Shown here one piece after another: positions 11,493-23,147 of a DNA stretch of 64,000 nt. The DNA is from Hemileia vastatrix (taxonomy: Eukaryota; Basidiomycota; Pucciniomycetes; Pucciniales; Zaghouaniaceae): assembly GCA_030280995.1 (NCBI GenBank), contig JASXTE010000002.1, positions 1,697,501 to 1,761,500 of the forward strand, written 5' to 3'. The notes beneath the pieces are model-generated. The model was not told the DNA's origin. It did not search any database and saw nothing but the letters and a program-made list of their open reading frames with translations. Each line of letters starts with the position of its first letter. The stretch's first letter is position 1. The translations under genes were made by a program, and so were the position numbers.

Positions 11493-12702
11493 TAATAATA
11501 TAAAAGAAATAATAAAAATAATTTCAGAATTTTTTTTTCTACTGATATACTAAAATAAAAATAATAATAATTTAAATGAAATGAAATAACATAAATGAAA
11601 TAAAATAAAATATAAAAAATAATACAAATGGCATCCCCCAGCCAATTGATGAGCTGAACCCCTGATACCTTACCCACATCCAAGTGCACCTTGATGTGGA
11701 TACACAATTAAATATTTTAAATGATTAAGAGAAAACAAAAAACAAAAATTTAGAAATTCAGAAGATAATAAAAATAATGAAACACAGAAATAAATGAAAT
11801 AAATAATATATAAAAATAAAATAGCATTGCCTGGCAAATTGATGAGCCTTTCCCCACCAATGCTTGCCCACATCCAGATGACCCTGATGTGGTAACACCC
11901 TATATTTTTGATTTAATAATTTTAACAACCCCCATAAAAAATTAAAAGAAAAAAAGAGAAAAAAGAAAATAATATAAAACTGCTATCTAGCAAAAACATA
12001 ACTGCAAAATCAAAGACAGTCCAGCTCCATAGATGGTCCAATAAGGGAAAATCCGATCCATAGAAATGATCACTGGGTGGGCTCCCTCCAATAAGTAAAA
12101 ATGATGGGAGACCACCAGTGATCCACCACCAATCTGAAAGAACCAAAGATAAAGAAGCCATTCCCAAACCAGTTTAAAGTCATAGTGGACTTGAAACCTG
12201 AAAAATAAACAACAGAACTAGAATTCAACTAGGAAAAACAAAAGACTTGAGACAGACATTCTGGGGTAACTGTTCTACAGAGCAGCCAGCTCATCAGTTA
12301 CCCCCACACTTGCCAAAATAAAATCTAGAAGCCCCCCCTGGGTACCTTCTAACAAAAACACAAAATCCAACACAAAAAAAAACAAAACCAATAAACAGTG
12401 AAGAGTCCAGCACATGAAAACCAGAGGAAATTCCAGTTTAAAGTCATAGAGGACTAAAACCTGTGAAAAGAAACCAATACTAGGGTTCAACCAAATTAAG
12501 AAAAAGGGTTGGAAACAGACAATCTGGGTAACTGTTGATAGAGCATCCAGCCCATCAGTCACCCCTACACTTGCCAAGATCAAATCTAGAAGCCCCACCC
12601 ATGTGTACCCTCTAACACAATTTTCCAACAAACAGATGCATAGCATCACCACAAAAAAAACCAAAATTAAAGAATGGTCCGTAGTTTATCCTCATTGCAG
12701 AG
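11493..12702. other. GYP-A non-coding spacer with internal repeats
   Basis: No gene. A-rich sequence lies between the convergent accessory gene 2 and the integrase. Two copies of a block of about 65 bp (AATTGATGAGC...GCCCACATCCA...GATGTGG) lie at about 11643-11702 and 11836-11896. Copies of the blocks described at 9229-9897 lie at 12170-12350 and 12430-12610. Confidence 0.6.
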
Positions 12703-13841
12703 TCAATCTTCTTCATGCCTAGTGCCTCTGGGATAAAACCTCTTCACTTGGTCTGCAGCCACCCTCTTTTTTAAGACTGCACCATCCAACTCTTCCAAAA
12801 CATAAGAACCTCCAGACGCCTGAGATCTAACTCTGTAAGGTCCATTCCATCTGTCAGCAAACATTTTCCCCCACTGACTCTCCAAACTTCTATTATACAC
12901 CAAAACCAAACAACCAGGTTTCAAGGGATTCCTGAGTCTATGAGCCAACTTCTTGTCCCAGTACCTGACTGATTGATTACTAATCTTCATCCTTCTAGAG
13001 TATGCCTTCTCTTGACATTCCTCTCTACATTCCAACTGTTGCATCCTGGCACAGAGAAAATCTTCTGTTGAGTGCACGTCATCCGAATCAATTCCAAGAT
13101 AAGAGACAGCTTCCAAGTCCACTGGTAGAACGGCTTTCTTACCAAACATTAACTCATAAGAGAATAGCCAGTTGTCCTCTTCACAGTGACCCTATCAGCA
13201 AATAAAACCAAGGTTAAATAATGCCTCCACTTTTTGGCACTATCTCCGCACATCTTCACCAAAGCACTCTTGATAACTTGATGGCCTCTTTCAACCATGC
13301 CTTCAGCTTCAGGATAATACAGTGTAGCCACTCTAACCCTAGAACCAACACTAGCCACAGCTTCTTTAAATTGAGCACCAAACTCTGGCCCACCATCAAC
13401 AGTCACCAAATTCATCAACCCATACCTATAAATCCACTCCTTCTTCAGAAACTCTGCCACATTCTTGGCAGTCAAATTAACCAGAGGCACTGCCTCAACC
13501 CAACCAGACAAATCATCCCTAGCAACAATCAAGTATTTATACCTGCCCTCTTTAATATGGACAGCATCCAGACTGACTCTTCCAAAGACAGTTGATTCAC
13601 CAGTAGCACGGCCCACCTCTTTAGGTTTCAAGTGACTTCTTCTTTGACATTGTTCACAAGATTGAACCCAACCCTGCACAGCCAACTTCATACCTGGCCA
13701 CCAAAATCTGTCTGCTACTCTTCTATAAGTCTCCCCAAAACCTCTATGAACAAGGTCTTCATGCAAAGACTTCAAAACCAATTCTTGACCCTTCTTCTGA
13801 GTCACCACCACTTGAGGATTAGGATGTTTCCTTCTCATCAA
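12703..13841 (-). pseudogene. GYP-A integrase
   Basis: Ty3/gypsy integrase, which inserts the cDNA into the genome. In element sense 13841-13149 carries the HHCC zinc domain (LHEDLVHRGF...CEQCQRR), the catalytic first Asp (SLDAVHIKEG), second Asp (VTVDGGPEF) and Glu (YYPEAEGMVERGHQ). The C-terminal part, 13149-12703, begins FGKKAVLPVDLE and ends with NGPYRVRSQASGGSYVLEELDG. The two parts are in different frames because of a 1-base deletion in the stretch that should read TGYSPYELMFG. No chromodomain follows, unlike GYP-B and GYP-C. The frame upstream is the linker at 13863. Confidence 0.88.
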
Positions 13842-13862
13842 CCGCCTTCATGACACATAAAA

Positions 13863-14180
13863 TCAAGGACTTATTTTCTTGATTGCCAACCAAGTATCAT
13901 CATCACAACTATATGGCCTCTCCAAGGTCAACAGATATTCCACCAAAATAAAATAAAACCCAGACTGACCCCAGGTCTCATCTTCAAAATCCAACAAAAA
14001 AACATCCAAGGGTACAACTCTGTCATCAAAATCACCAGTGTGAACATGAGCCAATTGAGAAGCCCAACCAGGACACCAATCCTTAAATTTTGGCACGTCC
14101 TTCTCTTTCCACTGAACCTTGTGAGAATCCAGTTCACTAACAAAAACACCCTTTTCCAATTTTGAGCTGTCCCAAACAGC
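13863..14180 (-). pseudogene. GYP-A linker between RNase H and integrase (distal part)
   Basis: Coding remnant with the sequence AVWDSSKLEKGVFVSELDSHKVQWKEKDVP...WCPGWASQLAHVHTGDFDDRV. It is the direct continuation of the acidic linker at 23953-24250, from which it was separated by GYP-B. The uninterrupted equivalent is at 61712-61900 (GVFVDEDEDVAVVWDGSKLEDG), which acts as an empty-site reference. No enzymatic motif is visible. Confidence 0.75.
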
Positions 14181-14539
14181 TGTCACGTGCCACGTGACAC
14201 TCGAGTCAAAAGTAGCTCATTAAATCAATACTAAAGGGTTCAAAACCATACTCGAAGGGCAGAAAGTAACTCTCCATAGCAACTGCGACTTTCCTTTGTG
14301 TACTCGCTATTCAATTGCGCTAGCCTAAAACTCTAAATCTAAATTAGTCAATCTCTCAATAGTGTGTCTTAGTCTTTTTTCCAATAAGCGACGCAAAGCG
14401 CAATAGTTAATATAATAGTACATTAAAAGGTTCATGAAATATCTGTGGGTTATTAAGGGGTAGTGAGCATGGACGGAATGGTTAGTGAAGGATTAAGGGG
14501 CGTTGACGGATGCTTGTGAGGAGGGTGCAAGTGTAACGG

Positions 14540-15876
14540 TGTAGACAGTTCTAAAGTTCTAAGCAGTAGACACAATGCGAGATGGGTTGGTTCTCCCTTT
14601 TAATTTATAAAAAGAAGCGCCTGCCACTCTTATTTTTTTTAAAGACAGTGTAATAATGTGTAACACTAATATTTGACTAGAAAGTTTATAAGTTGAGATG
14701 AGTTAAAGATAAGGAAACAAGCACTACTATCTGGATATTTCTATTCTTAACAAGCGCTATTATCCACAGCTACTCCCTCTTGAAGCTCTCTCTTTGAATT
14801 TGCCTTATTATAGTAATAAAATATCTCTAGTAATATTTAATCCCACTGAATCTATATATTCTCTCTATGTTGCGCTCTTTCACTATACTATTGGAAATAC
14901 ACACACAGACGCACAAACTCTAAAGACTCAGAAAATACCTTTTAATATTCTCCCAACAATTAATCACAAATGATCTAATATCTTATACTGGGTACTATGA
15001 CTATAGCTACACGTATATCTCTATATTGATTTTCTTTATGATCTGCCTTTTTTTAAATGACAACTAATGCGATTTTTCTTATTTTATTAATTAAAGAGAT
15101 AGATCGACCAGTTCTCCCTTGTCCCTATCTAATAGTACTCCTTTTATATTCTTCCGGCGCTCAAGACACATTTCCCTAATGGATCTCCAGCGCTGACTCT
15201 AGCACCACATTAGTAAAACAATAACTAATTTATTAGTATGCTACTTACACTGCTTGCAACAACTACAGCGCCTAAATCAGACCCTATAATTACTAACACT
15301 AGTATTAACTTGTTTCACTGATTCTCCACATATGTGCTTTTTAACTATACCTTATTTTGTTTCAGCGCTAGTTCCAGGTGTGACTTATCCTCACGCTGTG
15401 TCTAGTTGCCTTAACTCTCAGTTAGTTTTACGTTTGAGTCCCCACTCTCTTTGCTTTATTACTAGGTTCGTAGTTCTGACAGCTCGCTTTACTAGTTAGC
15501 CTTCTTTATTACTTGTCTCGGTAAGTTTCCCAACTGGCCGCGGTACAGCATACCATGCACTTGAGTTGTCCTTAATCCATGACTTTCTTCTTAATGTGTA
15601 ACACATACCTTTTGGAAAGCCCAAATCCATATTGTTTAGCGCTTTATGGTCCTAAATCAATAACACACAATTCCCCATTGTGCGGCACATTTCGCTACAA
15701 AATCCAAGCGCACAGACCCTCAATCTTTTTCCGCGCTTCCATTTCCTTTGTTCCTTGAAACACGCAAATACATATTATATTTAAACATTTCCTGCTGTGC
15801 TAGCTCCCCTTTGTTCTTCCTGGACTACGCGCGATGATTGGTATAAAATCACGCTTCCTGCGAGGCGCGTACCACA
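14540..15876. mobile_element. Solo LTR inside the GYP-B 5' LTR (nest layer 4)
   Basis: A 1337 bp insertion with TG...CA ends (TGTAGACAGTTC...GCGTACCACA). It is flanked by perfect 4-bp ACGG duplications (14536-14539 and 15877-15880). The 3' LTR of GYP-B at about 23510 shows the uninterrupted site (GTGTAACAGATATATTTT). No coding potential. It is rich in AGCGC and GCGC motifs. A TATAAAAT box at about 15842 would fit a plus-strand LTR promoter. The parent element is not in this window. Confidence 0.85.
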
Positions 15877-15952
15877 ACGGATATATTTTAAATGGTTTGT
15901 GGTGTGCGGAATGGTGAATGAGTATGAGGTCAATGCGAGGAGGAGTAAAGGA

Positions 15953-16002
15953 TATAAAATGGGCTGGGTTTTAGGTTCAACATTCTTTAGAATTAAATTA
16001 TA
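15953..16002 (+). promoter_or_regulatory. GYP-B core promoter and predicted transcript start
   Basis: TATAAAAT at 15953, with the self-complementary segment AGAATTAAATTATA beginning 36 bp downstream. In the 3' LTR the equivalents are TATAAAAGG at 23579 and the same 14-mer at 23615-23628. The start site is inferred from spacing and from the priming complementarity. Confidence 0.55.
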
Positions 16003-16327
16003 AAACGTATTTATAGTTAATAGTGATAAAACTCTAAGTGAAAATCATTATTATTGTATCTTTCTTTATTTTCTCAATAATCATATCTAAATCCTAAATC
16101 TTTGATTGTTGAGTTTCAAACCCTTCGTGAGATCTTAAGAATTTTAATATTACTGTTCAATTATATTAGAATCCTTCTCAAACATAACTCGAAGCAGTAG
16201 TTCTTCCTTCGAGTCATCTTTGAATCACTTCCTCGAACTATCACTCTGTGCTTCAAAGAAGTATCTGAACCTTTTATCCCACTTGCAGGAACATCCTCGA
16301 CCTTGTGCGTAGGTCTTCCGGTGACAG

Positions 16328-16341
16328 TATAATTTAATTCT
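16328..16341 (+). promoter_or_regulatory. GYP-B self-priming binding site
   Basis: TATAATTTAATTCT begins two bases after the 5' LTR end. It is a perfect 14-nt complement of the predicted 5' end of the transcript (15989-16002). No TGG-type tRNA binding site is present here. This is the arrangement known from Tf1-type self-priming Ty3/gypsy elements; function is inferred. Confidence 0.65.
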
Positions 16342-16403
16342 CCGTAGTTCTCATTCTTTGCACTACTACGTCCCTTTTAAGGTGTTTTCTCTAAATTCTT
16401 AAA

Positions 16404-17590
16404 ATGGCACCTGTTCAACGCACTCCTCCTACAGGCGCTACTACTAGAGATCGTGCCAGAGGCAGGCCAACAGCCACTAGGCCTGTTTCCCGCACTCACT
16501 CCTTGGAGCCACTTGACCCTAGAGAATGGCAAAATTCAGTCCAATTGGTAGAAGACATCCCACAAGATTTTGATGATTATAGTGATGATGAAGAAGGAGA
16601 GGATACAATGCATGAGGCACCATCCGCCCCTGCTAACCACCCTTCTGGTCAACCTTCAGAACCTGGACCATCCAATTCTCTGGAAGATTTCATGAGACTT
16701 TTCATGAAGAACCTTTCAAATTCAACATCTTCAGAGGGATCTAAATTCAAAACTCCTTCTATGAAATCTCCTGATAAATTCGATGGAGAACATCCATACA
16801 TATTGCAACCCTTCTTGCAAACCTGCAAGCTCCTGTTCCATAATGACCCTTGAACCTTCAATAACGACCGATCGAAAGTTGTTTATGCTTCCTCATTCCT
16901 GGCCGGAAAAGCAGCAAGATGGTTCAAACCTTATCTTCTCATGCTCTCTTCAACCAAAACCCACTTACTTATTAATAACTGGGAAAAGTTCGAAGACCAA
17001 CTCTTCATGTTGTTTGGTGACCCTAATGAAACTGACAAAGCAGAAATTGAACTTGATTTCCTTCGCATGAGTGATAATGGGAAAGCCTCTGAATATATCT
17101 CGAAATTCAGAGCGCTTCAAACTCGAGTAGGTTGGAATGATGCTGCCCTTAAGTATAATTTCAAAAAAGGACTTCCTTTGAGGATTCTGGATCAGTTAAA
17201 TCTTCATGGTCAGAAGATGACTACTTTTACAGTTTAATGGATTGAACCCTCGAACTTGACGGCGTTTACCAAGGACGACTTCAACATCGTCGATACGCCA
17301 ACAAATCTCAAGGCTTAAATTTCAAATCGGGACCTTCTTCCCACCCACGAACAACTCAATCCTCCTCGACTCAATCCAAACCTATTAAGGGAAAGGACAA
17401 ACCTCGACCAAAAAGCTCGACCCCAGGCAATATCAGTAAAGTACTGGATCCTAAAGGGGAACTTAAAGAAGCTGAGAGGAAGAGGCGAACAGATAATGGG
17501 TTATGTATGTATTGTGGGGGTAAGCACAAGCTGGAAGATTGTGTAAAGTTGAAGGAAAGAGAAGGTACTAGTTCAAAGCCAAAAAACTAG
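16404..17590 (+). pseudogene. GYP-B gag
   Basis: Gag, the capsid and nucleocapsid protein. ATG at 16404 (MAPVQRTPP) opens a Pro/acidic N-terminus. The capsid-type region FDGEHPYILQPFLQTC...FLAGKAARWFKPYL...WEKFEDQLFMLFGDPNE...FRALQTRVGWND follows. A zinc knuckle CMYCGGKHKLEDC (CX2CX3HX4C, one residue shorter than the CX2CX4HX4C norm) lies near 17505-17545. Interruptions: TGA at 16851 where Trp is expected, TAA at 17235, a frameshift near 17245, and TAG at 17588 at the end of gag. Confidence 0.87.
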
Positions 17591-17604
17591 TAGATAGTTT
17601 ACTT

Positions 17605-20600
17605 GTGTGCAAAGCAAACAATCTTATATCTCCCAGTGCACAGAACCTCCATGTCTTAAGGACTGGAGTTGCCTTAAATTGCTTGAGATTCATTCTTTTT
17701 AAGGAGGATATCCCCTTCAGTTGTCTTATAGACTCTGGAGCTTCAATTTCTTTTGACAGTTCATCTTTTTCCGAGAAGTTACAGCTGACATTTACAGATA
17801 TTGATTGAACTCCAATTTATTTGGTTGAATCAGAGGAACCCAAATATTGGGTCAGTAAAAAAGTTTTATGGGTTTTCAACTTTCTAAATTTTCCCCCCTT
17901 CGAGTGGGAACTTACAGTCTTGGACGCCCAAAGGATGGACGATACCATTCTTGGCCATGACTTTTTAACGCATTGGAATCCTGAAATTGACTGGACACGG
18001 GGATTGATCAACCCACAGACTAAGTATATTTCTAATTCTTCAATGCTTGTCAATAGGGAGTTAAACAACCCGCCTGACAATGTCCTGCTAGAGGACAAAC
18101 CTCTGCCAGATGACTTGCAAGGATCTGATCTTTCTTTAAATGAGCAATTGGCTAACCCTTCTAGCTCAATGACTTCACTTGAAGAGGATTTAAATTGCCT
18201 CGAAGAAATCAAATTATGCTCTCTCAATTCTGGTCTTCCCTCAACAGATTCTCTCGAAGATGATGAGGACAACCAAATTGAGGTTGAAGCCATTAAATTG
18301 ACTCTACCAGAAATCTATCATGATTTCCTCAATTTTTTTTCAATCCGCAAGGCCAATAAGTTACCACCTCATCAACCCTACGACCATCAGATAGAGTTAA
18401 TAGGCCCAGTACCTCCGGCAGGTCCTGTCTATTCTTTGTTGAAGGAGGAATTTAAAGTTCTTCGAGACTACATTGCAGAGAATGTAGCCAAAGGCTTCAT
18501 CAGAGCCAGTAAATCTCCAACCAGCTCCCCTTTCCTCTTTGTAAAATAGAAGGATGGTAGTCTTAGGTTGTGTGTTGACTATAGAAAGCTCAACACAGTC
18601 ACTAAGAAGAATGCATATCCTGTTCCTCCTATGTCATTGCTTCTTACCCTTTTTAATGGTGCTAATTTCTTTTCTAAAATTGATCTTAGAGGCGCTTAAA
18701 ATCTTATTCGCATTGCAGAAGGTCATGAACCACTGACTGCAATGCGCACTAGATTTGGTAGTTTTGAATATTTAGTTATGCCTTTTGGATTGTGTAACGC
18801 ACCATCTACTTTTCAAACTTTTGTCAATGACATCTTTCAAGATGTTGTCAAACAATTTGTTGTCGTCTATTTAGATGATATTTTAATTTTCTCGAAGACA
18901 CTGGATGAACATATTCATCATGTTCGACAGGTTTTAAATCGGCTTCGAGATCATGGAATCTACGCCAAGCATAATAAATGAAAATTCCATCTTAAATCTA
19001 TTGATTTTTTGGGTTTCACATTATCCACTGATGGTTTAGTCATGGACAACAAAAAAGTTCAAAAGGTCCTGGAATGGCCTGAGCCCAAATTCATTAAATC
19101 CCTCCAAGTATTTTTGGGTTTTGCAAATTTCTATAGAAGATTTATTAAAGATTACTCTAAAACTATTTCCAATCTTACTTCTCTTCTTAGAAAATATATT
19201 CCTTTTGTTTTTACTTCTACAGCGCGAAATGAATTCAAAGCATTGAAGACGGCGTTCACCACAGCTCCAATTCTTCAACACTTTGATCCTACTGCTTCGA
19301 CAATAGTCAAGACAGATGCAAGCAATTATGCTATCGCAGGGGTCATTTCTCAATTGAATCTGGAAACAAAACTGTTTCATCCTGTTGCTTTTGAGTCACG
19401 CAAACTCATTGCAGCAGAGTTAAATTATGAAATTCATGACAAAGAGCTTTTAGCTATTATTCACTGTCTTAAAAAATGGTGCTCTTTTCTTCTCAGCCTA
19501 GATAGTCCTTTTCAAATTTTAAAAGATCAAAATGCTTTGAAATACTTTATGTCTTCCAAAGTGTTAACCAGGCGTCAAGCCAGGTGGGCTGAATTTCTGT
19601 CTGAATTTCCCTTTTCTTTTTCCTATTGCCCAGGTAAGAACTGCATTGTCCCAGATATCTTGTCATGTTGGGAAGACATTTACCCACAGCGGGGGGACGC
19701 ATTTGCTGACAAAAATCCAGCAAATGTTAAATCAATCTTCAACGAATCAATTTTAATGACTCATCAACTTAATTCAATGACAATTCAATCGTTTCAAAAT
19801 CCACTATCCAACATCCTCGAAGCTCAGTAAAAGGATGATTATTGTTTAGGGTTAAAAGACAAAATACTCTCAAAGCAAGGGGGCAAAAGATTTAGTATTG
19901 AATCAGGTCTATTAGTCTTCAAAGGTAGAGTAGTCATACCCGACAACAATGAGATAAAATTATGGATTTTTAACAGTCGACATGATTCTCCATTAGCTGG
20001 TCATTTTGGTGTTGATAAAACCTACCAGTTAATAGCAAGGAATTTTTTCTGGCCAGGTATGACCAAGGAAATCAAGGCCTATATAAAAGCTTGTTACAAA
20101 TGTAATAGGAATAAGGCTCCCCATCACCAGAAGTATGGGTTGCTTCAACCACTTCCTATTCCCTCTAAACCTTGGGAATCTTTATCGATGGATTTCATTT
20201 CTCAACTTCCTCTTTCTAATAATTTTGATGCTATATTAGTAATAGTAGATAGATTCTCAAAAATGTCTATTTTCATTAAAACCACTACTACTTCTACTGC
20301 AGAAGATCTGTCAAAGTTGTTTCTAGAATATGTATTTTCCAAACAGGGCTTACCTAATGATATTATTTCAGATAGAGGCTCATTGTTTGTATCCACATTC
20401 TTGACGCAACTGTGTTGACAACTCAATATCACGAGGAACCTCTCCACAGCCTATCATCCCGAAACCGATGGGCAAACAGAAAGGGCCAACCAATTCCTCG
20501 AAAAATACCTTCGAATGTATGTCAGTTACCAACAAGACGATTGGACCACATGGCTACCTTGGCCGAATTTGCTTATAATAACTTGACTCATTCTTCAACA

Positions 20601-21234
20601 CAACAATCTCCTTTTGAAACTGTTTATGGAAGACTTCCTTGATTCAATTCAATCCATGTAGGAACTAATCATCCTGCAGAACATTATCTTCGAACCATAT
20701 CATGACTCCAAGAGGAACTTAAATCAAATCTGGAATTAGCGGTTCGAAGGTACAAGGAACAGGCTGACAAACATCGACAAACTGCTCCTCCTTTTAAACC
20801 AGGTGACAAAGTATGGCTCAAAACACGGAACATTCGAACGACTCGGCCATCAAAGAAACTGGCTGAAAAACTCTTGGGGCCATTCAAATCAACTCTGAAG
20901 TCTCTAAAACTGCATTTCGACTCAAGCTACCTCCTAAATGGCGGGCTATTCACCTATTTTTCACGTATCTCTCCTGGAACTGGCTCAAGAAACATACCCG
21001 GGCAAGAACCAACCTCCTCCAGAACCGGTCAAAGTAGAAGACCATCTAGAGTGGGAAGTAAGCCGTATCCTTGATTCAAGAATGCGCAAGGGGAAACTTC
21101 AATACCTCGTGGAATGGGAAGGCTTCCTCAATGACTCAGACAAAACATCCTGGGAACCAGCCATCAATGTTTCTAATGCCCCTGAACTCCTAAAATCTTT
21201 TCATCTTAAATACCCTTTAAAACCAAAACCTTAA
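17605..21234 (+). pseudogene. GYP-B pol: PR, RT, RNase H, integrase, chromodomain
   Basis: One frame carries the whole enzyme set to about 20570. Protease has CLIDSGAS (about 17725). RT has [25 protein letters not shown] and catalytic [12 protein letters not shown] (about 18868-18900). RNase H has VKTDASNYAIAGVISQ and DKELLAII. Integrase has zinc ligands SRHDSPLAGHFG and CYKCNRNK, then DDE residues in SMDFISQLP, IISDRGSLF and [15 protein letters not shown]. Frame-2 sequence resumes with [13 protein letters not shown], and the chromodomain EWEVSRILDSRMRKGKLQYL plus VEWEGF...WEP is at 21050-21160. Stops at 17806, 18547, 18697, 18979, 19828 and 20416, plus frameshifts near 20560 and 20640-20930, make it inactive. 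Confidence 0.93.
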
Positions 21235-22055
21235 AACTCTCTTTTTTTCTTTTCTCTGTTTTTTTTTTAATATATAAAACATTTTTATTTCTAAAAAATT
21301 CTTTTGTTTTCTTCTTTATTCTTTCTCTTTTCAAAATGTTTCAATCTTCTTTTAAAATAAAATAAAATAAAATTAAATTAAATTAAATAAAATTAAAATA
21401 AAATAAAAATAAAATAAAGTCAAATAAAGTAAAAATAAATAAAAAAATAAATAAATAAAATATATTTTTCTTCTCAATTTTCTATATACATTTTTCTTTA
21501 AAATTTTTTTTTCCTCGAACTATCAAAATTCTTCACAAACATTACACGACCATCTTTCTCGAACTTCACTTTAACTTCTAAATCACCTTTTTAAATTCTT
21601 TGAAAAAAATTACTTCTATTTTCAAAATCCTCTTAGAAATTTTATTTTTTCCCTTTTTTTTCTTTCTTTTCTTTTTTCAAATAACTAAAATCCCTCAAAT
21701 CTTCAATTAACAAACTTAAATAACAATTTTTTTTCCTAAATTATCTCAATCAATTATTTCTTTCTTATTTCTTTCTTCTTACTTAATTCTTTTCTTTTTG
21801 AACTTAAAACAAAAAAATCCTTCAATCAACTATTCTTTCTTTTTTTCTTCATTTAAACTTCTTCTTTCAAAATCTTAAAACAAAATTCTATTTAAATCTT
21901 TTTTTTTCTGTCTTTTCCTTCTTTCTCTCAAAATCTTATATAAAAAATAATAAAATAAAATAAAAAATAAAAATAAAGTTCTAAATAAAATAACAAAGTA
22001 AAATAATTAAATACAAATTGTTTTTACATTCTTTTTCTTCTTTTCTCTTTTTATT
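21235..22055. other. T-rich and AT-rich spacer of GYP-B
   Basis: Low-complexity pyrimidine runs and TAAAA-type repeats (about 21355-21465 and 21945-22015) between the convergent pol and antisense accessory gene. No gene is visible. Confidence 0.6.
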
Positions 22056-23042
22056 TTAAATTTTCTCTATTATCTTCTCCCAAACCAATCCCTTCATCTT
22101 CTCCAAAATTTCCCTTATCTCCTTTCTACATTTCTCAAAGTTCTCCCCCTCTCCTACCGGAATCAATTCCCCAAGTTCAAGTAACTCCTTGGCTATGTCG
22201 AAGGAAGCAGCATCGACAATGTTATCAATCTTGCCGCTCAATTCTTCAATATATCTTGCTCGTCAAACCTGACGAGGTTTCTTTGACCATACTTGATCAA
22301 GGGTTTTTTTGTTTTCCTCCCTCGCGGTAATAGTTGGTAATATATCCTCCACTGCCACTTCCACCACAACGGGCCCCACAAGGGTCGCTTCCACATTTGA
22401 AGCTTCTGTCGTAGGGGCCTTGATAATGACGTCTGAATTCTAAAAACAGAATCATTAGTAATTAAATTTATAAATTATAAAAGGGTGAACTTACTTCAAA
22501 GATTGGGTCAGGCTCCAAAAATAATCTGAAGTGACCTTCTCTGCCACCTCCCTTTCCTCTTCATCATCTTCGATGACCACCCGTCGTTTCTTTGGCGTTT
22601 TCCTCGAGATGGGAATTTCTTCCTCCTCTTCAACCAATTTGTCAACTTCCTCCTCGACGACCCCCCTCTTGTTCTCAGCCCTAGCCACCCAGATGTTCAC
22701 ATCATCCTCAACTTCTTCCTCATTTTCCCCCACCGATTGATCGTCCCCAATGGACACATCCCAGATAACCTCGACTACTTCTTTCGTTTTAGGGATCACA
22801 CAATACTTCCTCTTAGTAAACCAACTTTCAATATCGGAATTCTTAGCTAAGGCATCACACACCACTCTTCTCCATTGGCAAAACTGGCACTTCTGGCGAG
22901 GCCCTCGTGTTGCCGTGCTCTGCACGCAGAAATACTCCATCGACTCGCAAGCCGTGCAAGTCTTTGAAAATTGCCGTGTGACAACACCCCCATTGGCTTT
23001 AGGGTGTGGAGGCGTGGGAGTTGGTGTAGGGAAACCCGTCAT
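22056..23042 (-). pseudogene. GYP-B antisense accessory gene: Zn2Cys6-like, spliced
   Basis: Antisense to GYP-B pol, between integrase and 3' LTR, the same position as in GYP-A. Exon 1 (23042-22495) encodes 182 residues. Residues 29-62 form C-X2-C-X6-C-X12-C-X2-C-X6-C (CTACESMEYFC...CQFCQWRRVVC), matching the Zn2Cys6 fungal consensus. A highly acidic segment (EEEVEDDVN, EEEVDKLVEEEEE) and basic patches (KTPKKRR) follow. A 55 bp intron (22440-22494) has GTAAGT, TACTAAT and TTTTTAG. Exon 2 (22439-22056) reads NSDVIIKAPTTEAS..., has one TGA near 22267, then a helical end (LSGKIDNIVDAASFDIAKELL...). Splicing as drawn shifts the frame by one base, so this copy carries at least one indel plus a stop. 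Function unknown; transcription-factor-like binding is an inference from Cys spacing. Confidence 0.62.
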
Positions 23043-23147
23043 AATGAATTAAAGTAATAAAATAATAATTAAGTAAATAGGTAGAGAAATTAGTGTGGGA
23101 AATATGTTTTACGCTCAACGGAGCTTGCATTCTTATACCCGGGCATC

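Larger units (their letters stand above)
14181..16326 (+). repeat. GYP-B 5' LTR, interrupted by a solo LTR
   Basis: Matches 23148-23952 along its whole length except for the insertion at 14540-15876. A TATAAAAT box lies at 15953-15960. The sequence AGAATTAAATTATA at 15989-16002, 36 bp downstream of the TATA box, is the exact reverse complement of 16328-16341, just outside the LTR. Copies differ mostly by transitions at CpG sites. Confidence 0.93.
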
